Positions 28,859 to 42,004 are shown, numbered from the stretch's first letter. The stretch is DNA of 64,000 nt from Thauera sp. (GCA_017302295.1 JAFLDS010000015.1:25496-89495); one strand, 5' to 3'. Numbers and translations are program-made. The notes: generated by a model not told the origin, from the letters alone.

Positions 28859-29740
28859 TCAGGCGCGGCCGAACAGGCCGGCCGGCCGCACCAGCAGCAC
28901 GATCACCATGATGAAGAAGACCACCACCGCCGAGCCCTCTGGATAGAAGACCCGCGTCAGCCCCTCGATCAGGCCGAGGCCGAGGCCGGTCAGGATGGAG
29001 CCCATGATCGAGCCCATGCCACCGATCACCACGACCGCGAACACCACGATGATGAGGTTGGAACCCATCAGCGGATTGACCTGGTAGATCGGCGCCGCCA
29101 GCACGCCGGCGAAGGCGGCGAGTGCGACACCGTAGCCGTAGGTGAAGGTGATCAGCAGCGGCACGTTGATGCCGAGCGCCTGCACGATCTGCGGGTTCTC
29201 GGTGCCGGCGCGCAGGTAGGCGCCGAGCTTGGTCTTCTCGATCATGAACCACGTGCCGAAGCACACCACCAGTGCCGCGACCACCACCCAGCCGCGGTAA
29301 ATGGGCAGGAACATGAAACCCAGGCTCACGCCGCCCTGCAGCAGTTCCGGCACTTCGTAGGGCTGACCGGAAATGCCGTACTGGTCGCGGAAGAAGCCTT
29401 CGAAGATCAGCGCCAGGCCGAAGGTCAGCAACAGCCCATAGAGATGGTCGAGCTTGTACAGCCGGCGCAGCATCGTGCGCTCGAGCACGACGCCGAGCGC
29501 GCCGATGACGACGGGCGACAGCAGCAGCGCCGCCCAGTAGTTGATGCCGAACTTCGTCAGCGCGATCCACGCGACGAAGGCGCCCATCATGTACTGCGCG
29601 CCATGCGCGAAGTTGATGATGTTGAGCAGGCCGAAAATGATCGCCAGCCCGAGGCTGAGCACGGCGTAGAACGAACCGTTGATCAGCCCGACGAGCAACT
29701 GGCTGCCGAGCAGCGCGCTCGGGACCCCGAAGATTTCCAT
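28859..29740 (-). CDS. livH: Branched-chain amino acid/amide ABC permease LivH
   Basis: First permease of the importer, 293 residues, with signatures GLINGSFYAVLSLGLAIIFG, NFAHGAQYMMGAFVAW and the coupling loop TENPQIVQALGIN. Start at ATG 29740 (MEIFGVPSALLGSQ); an upstream in-frame ATG at 29785 adds 15 residues that look non-homologous. It lies 40 bases before livM. Confidence 0.94.
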   Translation of the reverse strand: MEIFGVPSALLGSQLLVGLINGSFYAVLSLGLAIIFGLLNIINFAHGAQYMMGAFVAWIALTKFGINYWAALLLSPVVIGALGVVLERTMLRRLYKLDHLYGLLLTFGLALIFEGFFRDQYGISGQPYEVPELLQGGVSLGFMFLPIYRGWVVVAALVVCFGTWFMIEKTKLGAYLRAGTENPQIVQALGINVPLLITFTYGYGVALAAFAGVLAAPIYQVNPLMGSNLIIVVFAVVVIGGMGSIMGSILTGLGLGLIEGLTRVFYPEGSAVVVFFIMVIVLLVRPAGLFGRA

Positions 29741-29835
29741 GTGCGACTCCCGCACCGGGGCGCCACACGGGCCCCGGTGCGACATGACTGTTCGCGCGGA
29801 CCCGGCGCCCGCGCAGCAGACCTATCCGCGACCCG

Positions 29836-31056
29836 TCACTTCTTGACCAGCGCGCAGCGCGACTGCGACAGCGGCTGAAAGGCCTCGTCGGCCGGAATGA
29901 CCTGGCGGATGTGATAGTAGTCCCACGGGTACTTGGACTCGGCGGGTTTCTTCACCTGGGCGAGGTACATGTCGTGCACCATCCGTCCGTCTTCGCGGAT
30001 GCGACCGTTCTTGGCGAAGAAGTCGTTGATCGGCGTCTTCTTCATCTGCGCCATGACCTTCGCCGCATCGTCCGTGCCGGCCGCCTTCACCGCGCGCAGG
30101 TAATGCAGCACGGAAGAATACTGGCCCGCCTGCACCATCGTCGGCATGCGCTTCTGCTTGTCGAAGAAGCGCTTCGACCAGGCGCGCGTCGCGTCGTTGA
30201 GATCCCAGTAGAAGCCGGTGGTCAGGTACATGCCCTGCGTGCTCTTGAGACCGATCGCATGCACGTCGGAGATGAACATCAGCAGGCCGGCGAGCGCCTG
30301 CTTGGGCGTGATGCCGAACTCGGCCGCCTGCTTGATCGCGTTGGTCGTGTCGGCGCCAGCATTGGCGAGACCGATGATCTGTGCGCCCGACGCCTGCGCC
30401 TGCAACAGGAAGGACGAGAAATCCGACGCCGGGAAGGGATGGCGCACCGAACCGAGCACCTTGCCGCCGTTGGCGGTGACGACCGCCGTGGAGTCCTTCT
30501 CGAGCGCCTGCCCGAACGCGTAGTCGGCGGTCAGGAAGAACCAGGTCTTGCCGCCCTGCTGCGTCACCGCCTTCGCCGTGCCGTTGGCGAGCGCATAGGT
30601 GTCATAGGTGTAATGGACCGACACGTCGTTGCACTGTTCGTTGGTGATCGGCGTCGATGCCGGCCCGCTCATCAGCGCGACGCGGTTCATTTCCTTGGCG
30701 ATCTTCATCACCGCCAGCGCGGTCGAGGTAGTGACCAGTTCGGTGGCGGTGTCGACCCCTTCGCGCTCGAACCACTCGCGTGCCTTCGTGGACGCGATGT
30801 CGGCCTTGTTCTGGTGGTCGGCGGAGACCATCTCGACCTTGAACGCCGGTTTCGCCTCGGCGATGAAATCGTCGATCGCCATCTGCGTCGCCAGCACGGC
30901 GCCCGACCCGGCGAGGTCGGAATAGGTGCCCGACATGTCGGTGAGCACGCCCACCTTCACCGTATTGCCGGAGATCTGCGCGTTCGCGGCGCCCGACAGG
31001 GTAGCGAATGCGGTGGCGCATGCGAGTGCGGTCAGCTTGCGGTTGATGTGCTTCAT
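29836..31056 (-). CDS. livK: Periplasmic substrate-binding protein of the Liv-type importer
   Basis: Exported binding protein of 406 residues. The signal peptide ends after GAANA (about residue 26), and the family core begins with VKVGVLTDMSGTYSDLAGSG. Later segments VSADHQNKADIASTKAREWF and MYLAQVKKPAESKYPWDYY match the group of binding proteins that often serve aromatic acids, amides or urea as well as branched-chain amino acids. The substrate is not fixed by the sequence. A GGACGGAG ribosome binding site precedes the start. Confidence 0.92.
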   Translation of the reverse strand: MKHINRKLTALACATAFATLSGAANAQISGNTVKVGVLTDMSGTYSDLAGSGAVLATQMAIDDFIAEAKPAFKVEMVSADHQNKADIASTKAREWFEREGVDTATELVTTSTALAVMKIAKEMNRVALMSGPASTPITNEQCNDVSVHYTYDTYALANGTAKAVTQQGGKTWFFLTADYAFGQALEKDSTAVVTANGGKVLGSVRHPFPASDFSSFLLQAQASGAQIIGLANAGADTTNAIKQAAEFGITPKQALAGLLMFISDVHAIGLKSTQGMYLTTGFYWDLNDATRAWSKRFFDKQKRMPTMVQAGQYSSVLHYLRAVKAAGTDDAAKVMAQMKKTPINDFFAKNGRIREDGRMVHDMYLAQVKKPAESKYPWDYYHIRQVIPADEAFQPLSQSRCALVKK

Positions 31057-31099
31057 CGGTCTCCGTCCTTTGTTGTGCTTGGTTTGTTTCGCCCGGGGC

Positions 31100-31822
31100 T
31101 CAGACCCCGAGCGTCTGATGCAGCCAGTCCATCCTCGCAGGCAGTTCGTCGGCGGTGATGGTGGCGATGATCTCGCCGTGCTCGAGCACGTAGTGCCGGT
31201 CTGCCAGCGGCGCGGCGAAGCGGAAGTTCTGCTCCACCATGACGATGGTGAAGCCGCGTGATTTCAGTTCGGTGATGACCTCGCCCAGCTTCTTCACGAT
31301 CACCGGGGCCAGGCCCTCGGTGATCTCGTCGAGCAGCAGCAGCCGGGCCCCGGTGCGCAGCACGCGGGCCATCGCCAGCATCTGCTGCTCGCCGCCGGAA
31401 AGCTTGGTGCCAGGGCTGTTGCGGCGCTCGAGCAGGTTCGGGAACATGGCGTAGATCTCGTCCACCGACATGCCACCGCTCGAGACCTGGGGCGGCAGCA
31501 GCAGGTTCTCCTCGGCGGTCAGCGTGGAGAAGATCGCGCGCTCCTCGGGCACGTAGCCAATGCCGTAGCCGGCCATGCGGTGGGTCGGCTCGGCGATGAC
31601 CTCCTTGCCGTTGACCATGATCGACCCGCTGCGCCGCCCGACCAGCCCGAGGATGGACTTCAGCGTGGTGGTACGGCCGGAACCGTTGCGGCCGAGCAGC
31701 GTGACGCACTCGCCGCGCGCCACCTGCAGATCGATACCGTGAAGAATGTGCGATTCACCGTAGAACGCATGCAGGTCGTGAATCCGCAGCATCTCGGGAC
31801 GGGGCTGGAAGGCGCTGGTCAT
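31100..31822 (-). CDS. livF: Liv-type ABC ATPase LivF with Arg in Walker A
   Basis: ATP-binding subunit of the importer, 240 residues. ABC signature KLSGGEQQMLAMAR, Walker B LLLLDEITEGL and the switch His-equivalent region VEQNFRFA are present. Walker A reads LGRNGSGRTTT: the invariant lysine is replaced by Arg (codon 31673-31675, residue 50). Walker B has ITEG in place of the usual PTEG. Its partner LivG has normal Lys. The stop of livG and the start of livF are 9 bases apart. Confidence 0.92.
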   Translation of the reverse strand: MTSAFQPRPEMLRIHDLHAFYGESHILHGIDLQVARGECVTLLGRNGSGRTTTLKSILGLVGRRSGSIMVNGKEVIAEPTHRMAGYGIGYVPEERAIFSTLTAEENLLLPPQVSSGGMSVDEIYAMFPNLLERRNSPGTKLSGGEQQMLAMARVLRTGARLLLLDEITEGLAPVIVKKLGEVITELKSRGFTIVMVEQNFRFAAPLADRHYVLEHGEIIATITADELPARMDWLHQTLGV

Positions 31823-31831
31823 GGCGGGCGA

Positions 31832-32599
31832 TCAGTGATGGGCGTCGTTCATGTCGTCGGAACCGACATAGGCCTCGAGCACCTTCGGGTTCTTCGACAC
31901 CTCGGCATAGCTGCCTTCGGCCAGCACGCTGCCGCGCGTCAGCACGGTGATACGGTTGCACAGGTGCGCGACCACCGACAGGTTGTGCTCGACCATCAGG
32001 ATGGTGCGCTGGGCCGATACCTTGCGGATCAGTTCGACGACGCGGCCGATGTCCTCGTTGCCCATCCCCTGCGTCGGTTCGTCGAGCAGCATCATCGGCG
32101 GATCGAGCGCCAGCGTGGTGGCGATCTCCAGCGCGCGCTTGCGGCCGTAGGGCATCTCTGCGGTAACGGTATCGGCGAACTGCGTCAGGTCGACCGCGTC
32201 GAGCAGCGCCATGGCTTCGCCGTTGAGCATGTCCAGCGACTTCTTCGAGCGCCAGAAGTGAAAGGCGGTGCCGAGCTTGCGCTGCAGGCCGATGCGCACG
32301 TTTTCCATCACCGTCAGGTGCGGAAAGGTGGCGGAAATCTGGAACGAGCGCACCAGTCCGCGCCGCGCGGTGGCTGCCGGCGCCTCGTGCGTGATGTCCT
32401 GGCCGTCGAACATGATGCGGCCCGACGTGGGCGGCAGGAACTTGGTCAGCAGATTGAAGACGGTGGTCTTGCCCGCACCGTTGGGGCCGATCAGCGCATG
32501 GATGTCACCGCGCCGGACCTTCAGATCGACGTTCGACACGGCGACGAAACCCTTGAATTCCTTGGTCAGGCCCGTCGTCTCGAGAATGAACTCGCTCAT
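31832..32599 (-). CDS. livG: Liv-type ABC ATPase LivG
   Basis: ATP-binding subunit of the importer, 255 residues. Walker A GPNGAGKTT, signature-region MPYGRKRALEIA (a LivG-type variant of LSGGQ), Walker B MMLLDEPTQGM and switch VEHNLSVV are intact. First gene of the liv set; its promoter must lie in the 233-base gap 32600-32832, where I see no convincing -35/-10 pair and no gene. Confidence 0.94.
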   Translation of the reverse strand: MSEFILETTGLTKEFKGFVAVSNVDLKVRRGDIHALIGPNGAGKTTVFNLLTKFLPPTSGRIMFDGQDITHEAPAATARRGLVRSFQISATFPHLTVMENVRIGLQRKLGTAFHFWRSKKSLDMLNGEAMALLDAVDLTQFADTVTAEMPYGRKRALEIATTLALDPPMMLLDEPTQGMGNEDIGRVVELIRKVSAQRTILMVEHNLSVVAHLCNRITVLTRGSVLAEGSYAEVSKNPKVLEAYVGSDDMNDAHH

Positions 32600-32832
32600 C
32601 TGCTCCGTCCCTGAAGGTCATCGCCATGAAGCGCATCGCGCATGCGGCGCTCATGTCGTTCTGTTATCGCCCGAGTCTTCAGTGTGTGCCGGAAGCGAGC
32701 AAGCATCGTTTACCCGCACTTGCCCTCCAGCGCCTATGCGTGCATTCACACGGCGCGGTGGCGCAGCGCGGATGCAGCGCACTTCCTCGGGGCCATCCGC
32801 CGTGAAGGCGAAACCTCGCCGCAAACCCGCGC

Positions 32833-33684
32833 CTATCCCAAGCTGCTGGCGATGTACTCCACCAGCCGCAGCACGGCCTCGGAGTTGTTCTCGCCAGCCC
32901 TGTGCACGCGGACGTCGATGTGGCCCATGTCGGGAAAGCCGTCCCGCTCGGTCAGGATCCGCACACCTTCGGGCACCGTGCTGGCGGCGATCAGTGTCAC
33001 GCCCAGGCCGGCGCGCACTGCGGCGGTGATCCCACTGTAGCTGGAACTGGAGTAAGCGATCCGCCAGCGGCGATCGAGCATGTTGAGCTTCTGCAGCACG
33101 CGGTTGCGGTAGATGCACGGCGACGGCGCGAGCACCAGCGGCAGCGGCGACTGTTCGTTACAGGCGTGCTCGGGGCTCGTCACCCACACCAGTCGCTCGG
33201 TCAGCACCTTCTCGCCGCCAGGTTCGTCCGGGTCCTCGTGCAGCGCGATCACGAGGTCGAACTCGCCCTTCTCCATGCGCACCAGCAGATTCTTGCTCAG
33301 GTCGCAGGTCACCTCGAGCATCACGCTGGGGTGCGACTGGGCAAACTTGCCGAGGATCACCGGCAGCAGCGATGCGGTGTATTCGTGCGGTGCGCCAAGG
33401 CGCACGCAGCCCGTCACCTTGGGCCGGCGGAGGCTGTCGACCGCCTCGTCGTTCAGCGCCAGGATGCGTCGCGCATAGCCGGCGAGCGTGCCCCCCTCCG
33501 CGGTGAGCCGCACCGGATGCGAACCGCGCACGAACAGCGACGCGTCGAGCATTTCCTCGAGGCGCCGGATCTGCAGGCTGATCGCCGACTGGCTGCGACC
33601 GACCACCTCACCCGCGCGCGTGAAGCTGCCGGTATCCACCGCCTTGACGAAGGTTCGAAGCAGCTCGGTCGGAATATTGGTCAT
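32833..33684 (-). CDS. LysR family transcriptional regulator
   Basis: Regulator of 283 residues. The N-terminal winged helix-turn-helix is visible (LRTFVKAVDTGSFTRAGEVVGRSQSAIS), followed by a ligand-binding domain of usual size. It is transcribed away from gcvH with a 138-base gap holding overlapping inverted repeats right before its own start, so it probably controls itself and perhaps the glycine cleavage cluster. Control of the liv genes downstream on the same strand is also possible. The effector is unknown. Confidence 0.9.
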   Translation of the reverse strand: MTNIPTELLRTFVKAVDTGSFTRAGEVVGRSQSAISLQIRRLEEMLDASLFVRGSHPVRLTAEGGTLAGYARRILALNDEAVDSLRRPKVTGCVRLGAPHEYTASLLPVILGKFAQSHPSVMLEVTCDLSKNLLVRMEKGEFDLVIALHEDPDEPGGEKVLTERLVWVTSPEHACNEQSPLPLVLAPSPCIYRNRVLQKLNMLDRRWRIAYSSSSYSGITAAVRAGLGVTLIAASTVPEGVRILTERDGFPDMGHIDVRVHRAGENNSEAVLRLVEYIASSLG

Positions 33685-33694
33685 GCTGCGGACT

Positions 33695-33721
33695 CCATTT
33701 GCAACATAAATGGATTCATTT
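33695..33721. promoter_or_regulatory. Overlapping inverted repeats between lysR-type gene and gcvH
   Basis: CCATTT (33695-33700) pairs with AAATGG (33708-33713) across 7 bases, and the same AAATG pairs again with CATTT (33717-33721) across 4 bases. Three half-sites thus share a central arm in an A/T-rich stretch 11 bases upstream of the LysR start. The spacing fits LysR-type sites, where alternative pairing of half-sites is common on ligand binding. Inferred, not tested. Confidence 0.55.
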
Positions 33722-33822
33722 GAACTATCAACCTTGTAAATTTACGGGTGCAGCTACCATCCGGCTGCGCTGATGGCCACGTGCCTTCAACAACCCGAAC
33801 AAACTCGTCAAGGAAACCTGTC

Positions 33823-34191
33823 ATGAGCACGCTCAAATTCACCGAAGACCATGAATGGCTGCGCCTCGAAGGCGATATCGCGACCATCGGCATCACCGAC
33901 TACGCGCAGAACGCGCTGGGCGACATTGTGTTCGTTCAGCTTCCCGAGGTCGACGCGCACTTCGCCGCTGGCGACGAAGCCGCCGTGATCGAATCCGTGA
34001 AGGCCGCCGGCGAACTCAAGATGCCTCTCGCCGGCACCATCATCGAGGTCAACGCGGCGCTGGCCGACGCCCCTGCCACCGTGAATGAGGATCCGCTGGG
34101 TGCCGGCTGGTTCCTCCGTGTGCGCCTTGACGATCCGGCCGCGGTGTCGAGCCTGCTCGACCAGGCCGCCTACGACAAGCTTACCGCCTGA
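33823..34191 (+). CDS. gcvH: Glycine cleavage system H protein
   Basis: Lipoyl carrier of 122 residues shuttling the aminomethyl group between the P, T and L proteins. The lipoyl lysine is Lys60 in [10 protein letters not shown]. The N-terminus [13 protein letters not shown] is typical. Start at 33823 with AAGGAAA upstream. It is the first gene of the glycine-serine cluster; gcvP follows 28 bases later. No glycine riboswitch was recognised in the leader. Confidence 0.96.
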   Translation: MSTLKFTEDHEWLRLEGDIATIGITDYAQNALGDIVFVQLPEVDAHFAAGDEAAVIESVKAAGELKMPLAGTIIEVNAALADAPATVNEDPLGAGWFLRVRLDDPAAVSSLLDQAAYDKLTA

Positions 34192-34219
34192 GCGCAACTC
34201 TCAAGGAACCGGCCCTGCC

Positions 34220-37114
<2,895 letters not shown>

Positions 37115-37126
37115 GGAACAACCGAC

Positions 37127-37657
37127 ATGAACGTATCCCTCGTCGTCACCCTGATCGGTTCGGACCGCCCGGGTCTGGTCAGTGCAGTCGCTGCGCGCGC
37201 CGCGGCAGCCAGTGCGAACTGGCTGGAAAGCAGCATGGCGCAGCTGGCCGGCAAGTTTGCCGGCATCGTCCGGCTCGAAGTTGCCGAAGACGGTGTCGGC
37301 AAGCTCGAAGCCGCCCTGCGCGAACTCGAGGCCGAAGGCCTGCAGCTGCGGATCGAGCGCGGCAGCGCGCCGGCGGCCGCGCAGCCTCGGCGCCTCACGA
37401 CCATCGAGCTGCTGGGTCTCGACCGCCCGGGCATCGTGAGCCAGATCTCGTCGGTGCTCGCGCGTCATGGCGCAAGCATCGAGCGCCTCGAAACCTCGTG
37501 CGAAAGCGCGTCCTTCAGCGGCGAGCCGCTGTTCCGCGCCCACGTCGAGGTGTTCGTGCCTGCCTCGGTTCAGCCGGCAAGCCTGCAATCCGAACTCGAA
37601 GCGCTCGCCAACGAACTGATGGTGGACCTCAAGCTCGAAGCCGACACCGCGCATTGA
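37127..37657 (+). CDS. gcvR: GcvR-like protein with two ACT domains
   Basis: Protein of 176 residues with two ACT-type regulatory domains (VTLIGSDRPGLVSAVAARAA and IELLGLDRPGIVSQISSVLA). It resembles GcvR, which in E. coli binds glycine and holds back the activator GcvA. Its place 12 bases after gcvP supports a role in glycine control. Here it could act with the divergent LysR-type regulator, as GcvR does with GcvA, also a LysR protein. Confidence 0.8.
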   Translation: MNVSLVVTLIGSDRPGLVSAVAARAAAASANWLESSMAQLAGKFAGIVRLEVAEDGVGKLEAALRELEAEGLQLRIERGSAPAAAQPRRLTTIELLGLDRPGIVSQISSVLARHGASIERLETSCESASFSGEPLFRAHVEVFVPASVQPASLQSELEALANELMVDLKLEADTAH

Positions 37658-37781
37658 TCCGGTTAAAGCGCCTGACACCACGGCAGGCGAGCGACATGCG
37701 GGCCGCACGGACGACAACGGCATAAAGACCGGCGCCGTCGGCCACGCACCAAACAAGAAGGTGGATGGAGACAACAACACC

Positions 37782-39167
37782 ATGCAGTTCATCAATGAGC
37801 TTTTCACGAAACTGAACGACATTGTCTGGGGCGTGCCCATGATCGTCCTGATCCTGGGTACCGGCCTGTTCCTGCAGCTCCGCCTCGGCTTCATGCCGAT
37901 CTTCAAGATTCCCCACGGCTTCCGCATGATCTGGAAGAGCCGCAGCCCGGGCGCAAGGGCCGAGGGTGAGATCTCGCCCTTCGCCGCGCTGATGACGGCG
38001 CTGTCGGCCACCGTCGGCACCGGCAACATTGCCGGCGTCGCCACGGCGATCGCGATCGGCGGACCGGGCGCCCTGTTCTGGATGTGGATGACCGCCTTCG
38101 TCGGCATGGCGACCAAGTACGGCGAGGTCGTGCTGGCGGTGAAGTACCGCGAGGTCGACGACAAGGGCGAACACGCCGGCGGGCCGATGTTCGCGATCAA
38201 GAACGGCCTGGGCAAGCACTGGCACTGGCTGGGCACTGCGTTCGCGATCTTCGGCGGCCTGGCGGGCTTCGGCATCGGCAACATGGTCCAGGCCAATGGC
38301 ATCGCCAGCGCGATGCACACCGCGTTCGGCGTGGAGACCTGGCTGTCCGGCGTCGTGCTCGTGGTCCTCACCGGCGCGGTCGTGCTCGGCGGCATCAAGC
38401 GCATCGGCGCGGTCGCCGAATGGCTGGTGCCCTTCATGTGCATCGCCTACATCGTGTGCGTGGGGATCATCCTCTTCGTGTTCGCCGACCGCATTCCCGA
38501 TGCCTTCTCGACCATCTTCGTCCAGGCCTTCAACCCCACCGCTGCAACGGGCGGTTTCCTGGGCTCCACAGTGATGATGGCGATCCAGAAGGGCGTCGCC
38601 CGCGGCATCTTCTCCAACGAGGCGGGCCTCGGCACCGCCGGCATCGCGCAGGCTGCCGGTGCCACCAGCAACCCGGTGTTTTCCGGCCTGATCGGCATGA
38701 TGGGCACCTTCATCGACACCATCATCGTGTGCACGATGACGGGCCTGGCGATCATGGTCACCGGCGTGTGGACCTCCGGCGCCACCGGTGCGGTGCTGAG
38801 CACGCAGGCTTTCGAGGCCGCCATGCCCGGCGTGGGCAAGTACCTCCTCGCCCTGTCGCTGGCAGTGTTCGCCTTCACCACCATCCTCGGCTGGGCCTAC
38901 TACGGCGAGAAGTGCTGGGAGTTCCTGGTCGGCACGGTCAGCGAAAAGCCCTTCCGCATCCTCTGGACCATCTCGGTGTATTTCGGCGCCACGCTCAGCC
39001 TCGACTTCGCCTGGCTGGTGGCCGACACGCTGAACGCGCTGATGGCCATCCCCAACCTGATCTCGTTGTTGCTGCTGTCGCCGGTCATCGTCAGCCTCAC
39101 CCGCGAGTACTTCGCCAATGGCGGCGAAGAGGCGCAAGACGCCCCGGCCGCCCGCCGCGCCCACTGA
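37782..39167 (+). CDS. Sodium:alanine/glycine symporter (AGCS family)
   Basis: Membrane carrier of 461 residues with about ten spans, importing small neutral amino acids with sodium. Signatures are [20 protein letters not shown] near the N-terminus and [19 protein letters not shown] in the middle. ATG 37782 has GGAG 11 bases upstream; ATG 37761 is in frame and possible. Within a gcv/glyA/sdaA cluster, glycine or serine uptake is the natural guess. Confidence 0.92.
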   Translation: MQFINELFTKLNDIVWGVPMIVLILGTGLFLQLRLGFMPIFKIPHGFRMIWKSRSPGARAEGEISPFAALMTALSATVGTGNIAGVATAIAIGGPGALFWMWMTAFVGMATKYGEVVLAVKYREVDDKGEHAGGPMFAIKNGLGKHWHWLGTAFAIFGGLAGFGIGNMVQANGIASAMHTAFGVETWLSGVVLVVLTGAVVLGGIKRIGAVAEWLVPFMCIAYIVCVGIILFVFADRIPDAFSTIFVQAFNPTAATGGFLGSTVMMAIQKGVARGIFSNEAGLGTAGIAQAAGATSNPVFSGLIGMMGTFIDTIIVCTMTGLAIMVTGVWTSGATGAVLSTQAFEAAMPGVGKYLLALSLAVFAFTTILGWAYYGEKCWEFLVGTVSEKPFRILWTISVYFGATLSLDFAWLVADTLNALMAIPNLISLLLLSPVIVSLTREYFANGGEEAQDAPAARRAH

Positions 39168-39196
39168 CCCAGCCCACCCACCTTCGGAAAGCAGAC

Positions 39197-40450
39197 ATGT
39201 TCGACAAGCAAATGCAGATTGCCGGCTACGACGCCGAGCTGTGGAATGCGATCGAGGCCGAGCGCCATCGCCAGGAAGATCACATCGAGCTGATCGCCTC
39301 CGAGAACTACGCCAGCCCGCGCGTGATGCAGGCGCAAGGCACGGTACTGACCAACAAGTACGCCGAGGGCTATCCCGGCAAGCGCTACTACGGCGGCTGC
39401 GAGCATGTGGATGTGGTGGAGCAGCTCGCGATCGACCGCGTCAAGCAACTCTTCGGCGCCGACTGGGCCAACGTGCAGCCGCATTCGGGCTCGCAGGCCA
39501 ACGCCGCGGTTTACCTCGCGCTGCTGCAGCCCCACGACACCATCCTGGGCATGAGCCTGGCCCACGGCGGCCACCTCACCCACGGCGCGAAGGTGAACTT
39601 CTCCGGCAAGATCTTCAACGCGGTGCAGTATGGCGTGACCGATGACGGCGTGATCGACTACGACGCGCTCGAAGCGCTCGCGCTCGAGTGCAAGCCGAAG
39701 ATGATCGTCGCCGGCTTCTCCGCCTATGCGCGCCACCTCGACTTTCCGCGCTTCCGCGCCATTGCCGACAAGGTCGGCGCGCTGCTGTTCGTCGATATGG
39801 CGCACGTCGCCGGTCTGGTCGCCACCGGTCTGTACCCGAACCCCGTCCCCTTCGCCGACATCGTCACCAGCACCACGCACAAGACACTGCGCGGTCCGCG
39901 AGGCGGCATCATCATCGGCCGTGCCAATGCCGACATCGAGAAGAAGATCAATTCGATGGTGTTCCCCGGCACCCAGGGCGGTCCGCTGATGCACGTCATC
40001 GCGGCGAAGGCGGTGGCTTTCAAGGAAGCGCTGGAGCCGGCGTTCAAGACCTACCAGCAGAACGTGATCGCCAATGCCCGCGCGATGGCGGCGGTTTTCG
40101 TCGAGCGCGGCTACAACATCGTCTCCGGCGGTACCGACGACCACCTGTTCCTGGTCGACCTGATCGCCAAGGGCATCACCGGCAAGGCGGCCGACGCGGC
40201 GCTCGGTGCGGCCCACATCACGGTCAACAAGAACACCGTGCCCAACGACCCGCAGTCGCCCTTCGTCACCAGCGGCATCCGCATCGGCACGCCGGCGGCC
40301 ACCACGCGCGGCTTCGGCCCCGCCGAGGTGACCGCGCTCGCCGGGTGGATCTGCGACATCCTCGACGACATCGACAACCCCGCAGTGATCGATGCGGTGC
40401 GCGCCAAGGTCGCCGAACTGTGCGCGCGCTTCCCGGTGTACGGACGGTAA
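39197..40450 (+). CDS. glyA: Serine hydroxymethyltransferase
   Basis: PLP enzyme of 417 residues interconverting glycine plus methylene-tetrahydrofolate and serine. The PLP lysine is Lys229 in [14 protein letters not shown]. The N-terminal segment [16 protein letters not shown] and the [10 protein letters not shown] segment are typical. In this cluster it can use methylene-THF released by the cleavage system to turn a second glycine into serine. It follows the symporter gene by 29 bases. Confidence 0.97.
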   Translation: MFDKQMQIAGYDAELWNAIEAERHRQEDHIELIASENYASPRVMQAQGTVLTNKYAEGYPGKRYYGGCEHVDVVEQLAIDRVKQLFGADWANVQPHSGSQANAAVYLALLQPHDTILGMSLAHGGHLTHGAKVNFSGKIFNAVQYGVTDDGVIDYDALEALALECKPKMIVAGFSAYARHLDFPRFRAIADKVGALLFVDMAHVAGLVATGLYPNPVPFADIVTSTTHKTLRGPRGGIIIGRANADIEKKINSMVFPGTQGGPLMHVIAAKAVAFKEALEPAFKTYQQNVIANARAMAAVFVERGYNIVSGGTDDHLFLVDLIAKGITGKAADAALGAAHITVNKNTVPNDPQSPFVTSGIRIGTPAATTRGFGPAEVTALAGWICDILDDIDNPAVIDAVRAKVAELCARFPVYGR

Positions 40451-40590
40451 TACATCAGCAAAGCCGGACCAGCGCTGCGCGTGTCGCGTTCTGCGTCGCA
40501 GCCGTCTGGTTCGCACTGCTGACCATCGGCTACCTGCTGTCGCGGTCCCGCGCCGACCAGAGCAACCCTGCAATCGAAGCATCGAGATAA
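40420..40590 (+). CDS. Possible small single-span membrane protein
   Basis: A 56-codon frame starting at GTG 40420 inside the glyA 3' end and running to TAA 40590, six bases before sdaA. The centre is a clear hydrophobic helix ([14 protein letters not shown]) followed by a charged tail ([16 protein letters not shown]), the topology of a small tail- or signal-anchored protein. There is no ATG and no strong ribosome binding site, so it may be chance or the remnant of a longer gene. No function is proposed. Confidence 0.3.
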   Translation: MRALPGVRTVIHQQSRTSAARVAFCVAAVWFALLTIGYLLSRSRADQSNPAIEASR

Positions 40591-40596
40591 TCAGCC

Positions 40597-41976
40597 ATGG
40601 CCATCAGCGTTTTCGACCTCTTCAAGATCGGTATCGGCCCCTCATCCTCGCACACGGTGGGACCCATGCGTGCGGCTCAGGTGTTCGTCACCGGCCTCAA
40701 GGATGCCGGCCTCCTGGAGCGGGTCGCCAGCGTGAGGGCCGACCTCTACGGCTCGCTCGGCGCCACCGGCAAGGGCCACGGCAGCGACAAGGCGGTGTTG
40801 CTCGGCCTCGAGGGCGAGGCCCCCGATCTCGTCGATCCGGAACAGATCGACAGCAAGCTCACGCGCATCCGTAGCGAGCAGCGCCTGCTGCTCGCCGGCG
40901 AGCATCCGATCACCTTCATCGAGCGCGAACACCTGGTGATGCACCGCCGCCAGTCGCTGCCCTTCCATCCGAACGGCATGCGCATCGGCGCGTTCGACGC
41001 CGCAGGGGAAGCGCTTGCGCAAAAGGTGTATTACTCGGTGGGCGGCGGCTTCGTGGTCGACGAGAGTGCAGCCGGCGCCGACCGCATCGTCGCCGACACC
41101 ACGCCGCAGGCCCACCCATTCCGCTCCGGCGCCGAACTGCTGGCGCAGTGCAACGCCAAACAGCTGTCGATCAGCCAGCTGATGCTCGAGAACGAGCGCG
41201 CCTGGCGCAGCGACGAAGAAACCCGCGCAGGGCTGCTGCGCATCTGGGACGTGATGCAGAACTGCGTACGCCGCGGCTGCACGCAGGAGGGCATCATGCC
41301 CGGCGGCCTGCACGTCAGGCGCCGCGCGGCCGAGCTGTATCGCAAGCTCTCGGCCACCCCAGAGGCGAGCCTGCGCGATCCGCTGACCGTCATCGACTGG
41401 GTGAACCTGTACGCGCTCGCGGTCAATGAAGAGAACGCCACCGGCGGCCGCGTCGTCACTGCGCCGACCAACGGCGCCGCCGGCATCGTCCCCGCCGTGC
41501 TGCACTACTACACCCGCTTCTGCGCCGGGGCGAGCGAGGACGGCGTGATCCGCTTCCTGCTCACCGCCGCGGCGATCGGCATCCTCTACAAGGAAAACGC
41601 CTCGATCTCCGGCGCCGAAGTCGGCTGCCAGGGTGAAGTCGGCGTGGCGTGCTCGATGGCGGCAGGCGCGCTTGCCGAAGTGCTGGGCGGCACGCCCGAG
41701 CAGGTGGAGAACGCCGCCGAGATCGGCATGGAACACAATCTCGGCCTCACCTGCGACCCGGTAGGCGGGCTGGTTCAGGTGCCTTGCATCGAGCGCAACG
41801 CGATGGGCTCGGTCAAGGCGATCAATGCCGCGCGCATGGCGCTGCGCGGAGACGGCAAGCACTTCGTGTCGCTCGACAAGGTCATCAAGACCATGCGCGA
41901 CACCGGCGCCGACATGAAGCTCAAATACAAGGAAACCGCGCGCGGCGGCCTCGCCGTGAACGTCATCGAATGCTGA
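40597..41976 (+). CDS. sdaA: L-serine dehydratase (ammonia-lyase), iron-sulfur type
   Basis: Single-chain enzyme of 459 residues deaminating serine to pyruvate. The N-terminus [21 protein letters not shown] is the family hallmark. The cysteines expected to hold the 4Fe-4S cluster lie in [19 protein letters not shown] and [14 protein letters not shown]. Together with GlyA and the cleavage system it completes a glycine to pyruvate route. Confidence 0.95.
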   Translation: MAISVFDLFKIGIGPSSSHTVGPMRAAQVFVTGLKDAGLLERVASVRADLYGSLGATGKGHGSDKAVLLGLEGEAPDLVDPEQIDSKLTRIRSEQRLLLAGEHPITFIEREHLVMHRRQSLPFHPNGMRIGAFDAAGEALAQKVYYSVGGGFVVDESAAGADRIVADTTPQAHPFRSGAELLAQCNAKQLSISQLMLENERAWRSDEETRAGLLRIWDVMQNCVRRGCTQEGIMPGGLHVRRRAAELYRKLSATPEASLRDPLTVIDWVNLYALAVNEENATGGRVVTAPTNGAAGIVPAVLHYYTRFCAGASEDGVIRFLLTAAAIGILYKENASISGAEVGCQGEVGVACSMAAGALAEVLGGTPEQVENAAEIGMEHNLGLTCDPVGGLVQVPCIERNAMGSVKAINAARMALRGDGKHFVSLDKVIKTMRDTGADMKLKYKETARGGLAVNVIEC

Positions 41977-42004
41977 AGGCCCTTCAGCGCATCACAAAGG
42001 AAGC

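Noticed and set aside
31100-31822. LivF as a dead gene because of the Walker A change
   Set aside because: The frame, signature, Walker B and neighbours are all intact and the gene sits in a tight operon, so a functional variant is more likely than a pseudogene.
33685-33822. Glycine riboswitch before gcvH
   Set aside because: The leader is short and A/T-rich and lacks the conserved paired glycine-aptamer core; the gap before the symporter (37658-37781) was also checked without success.
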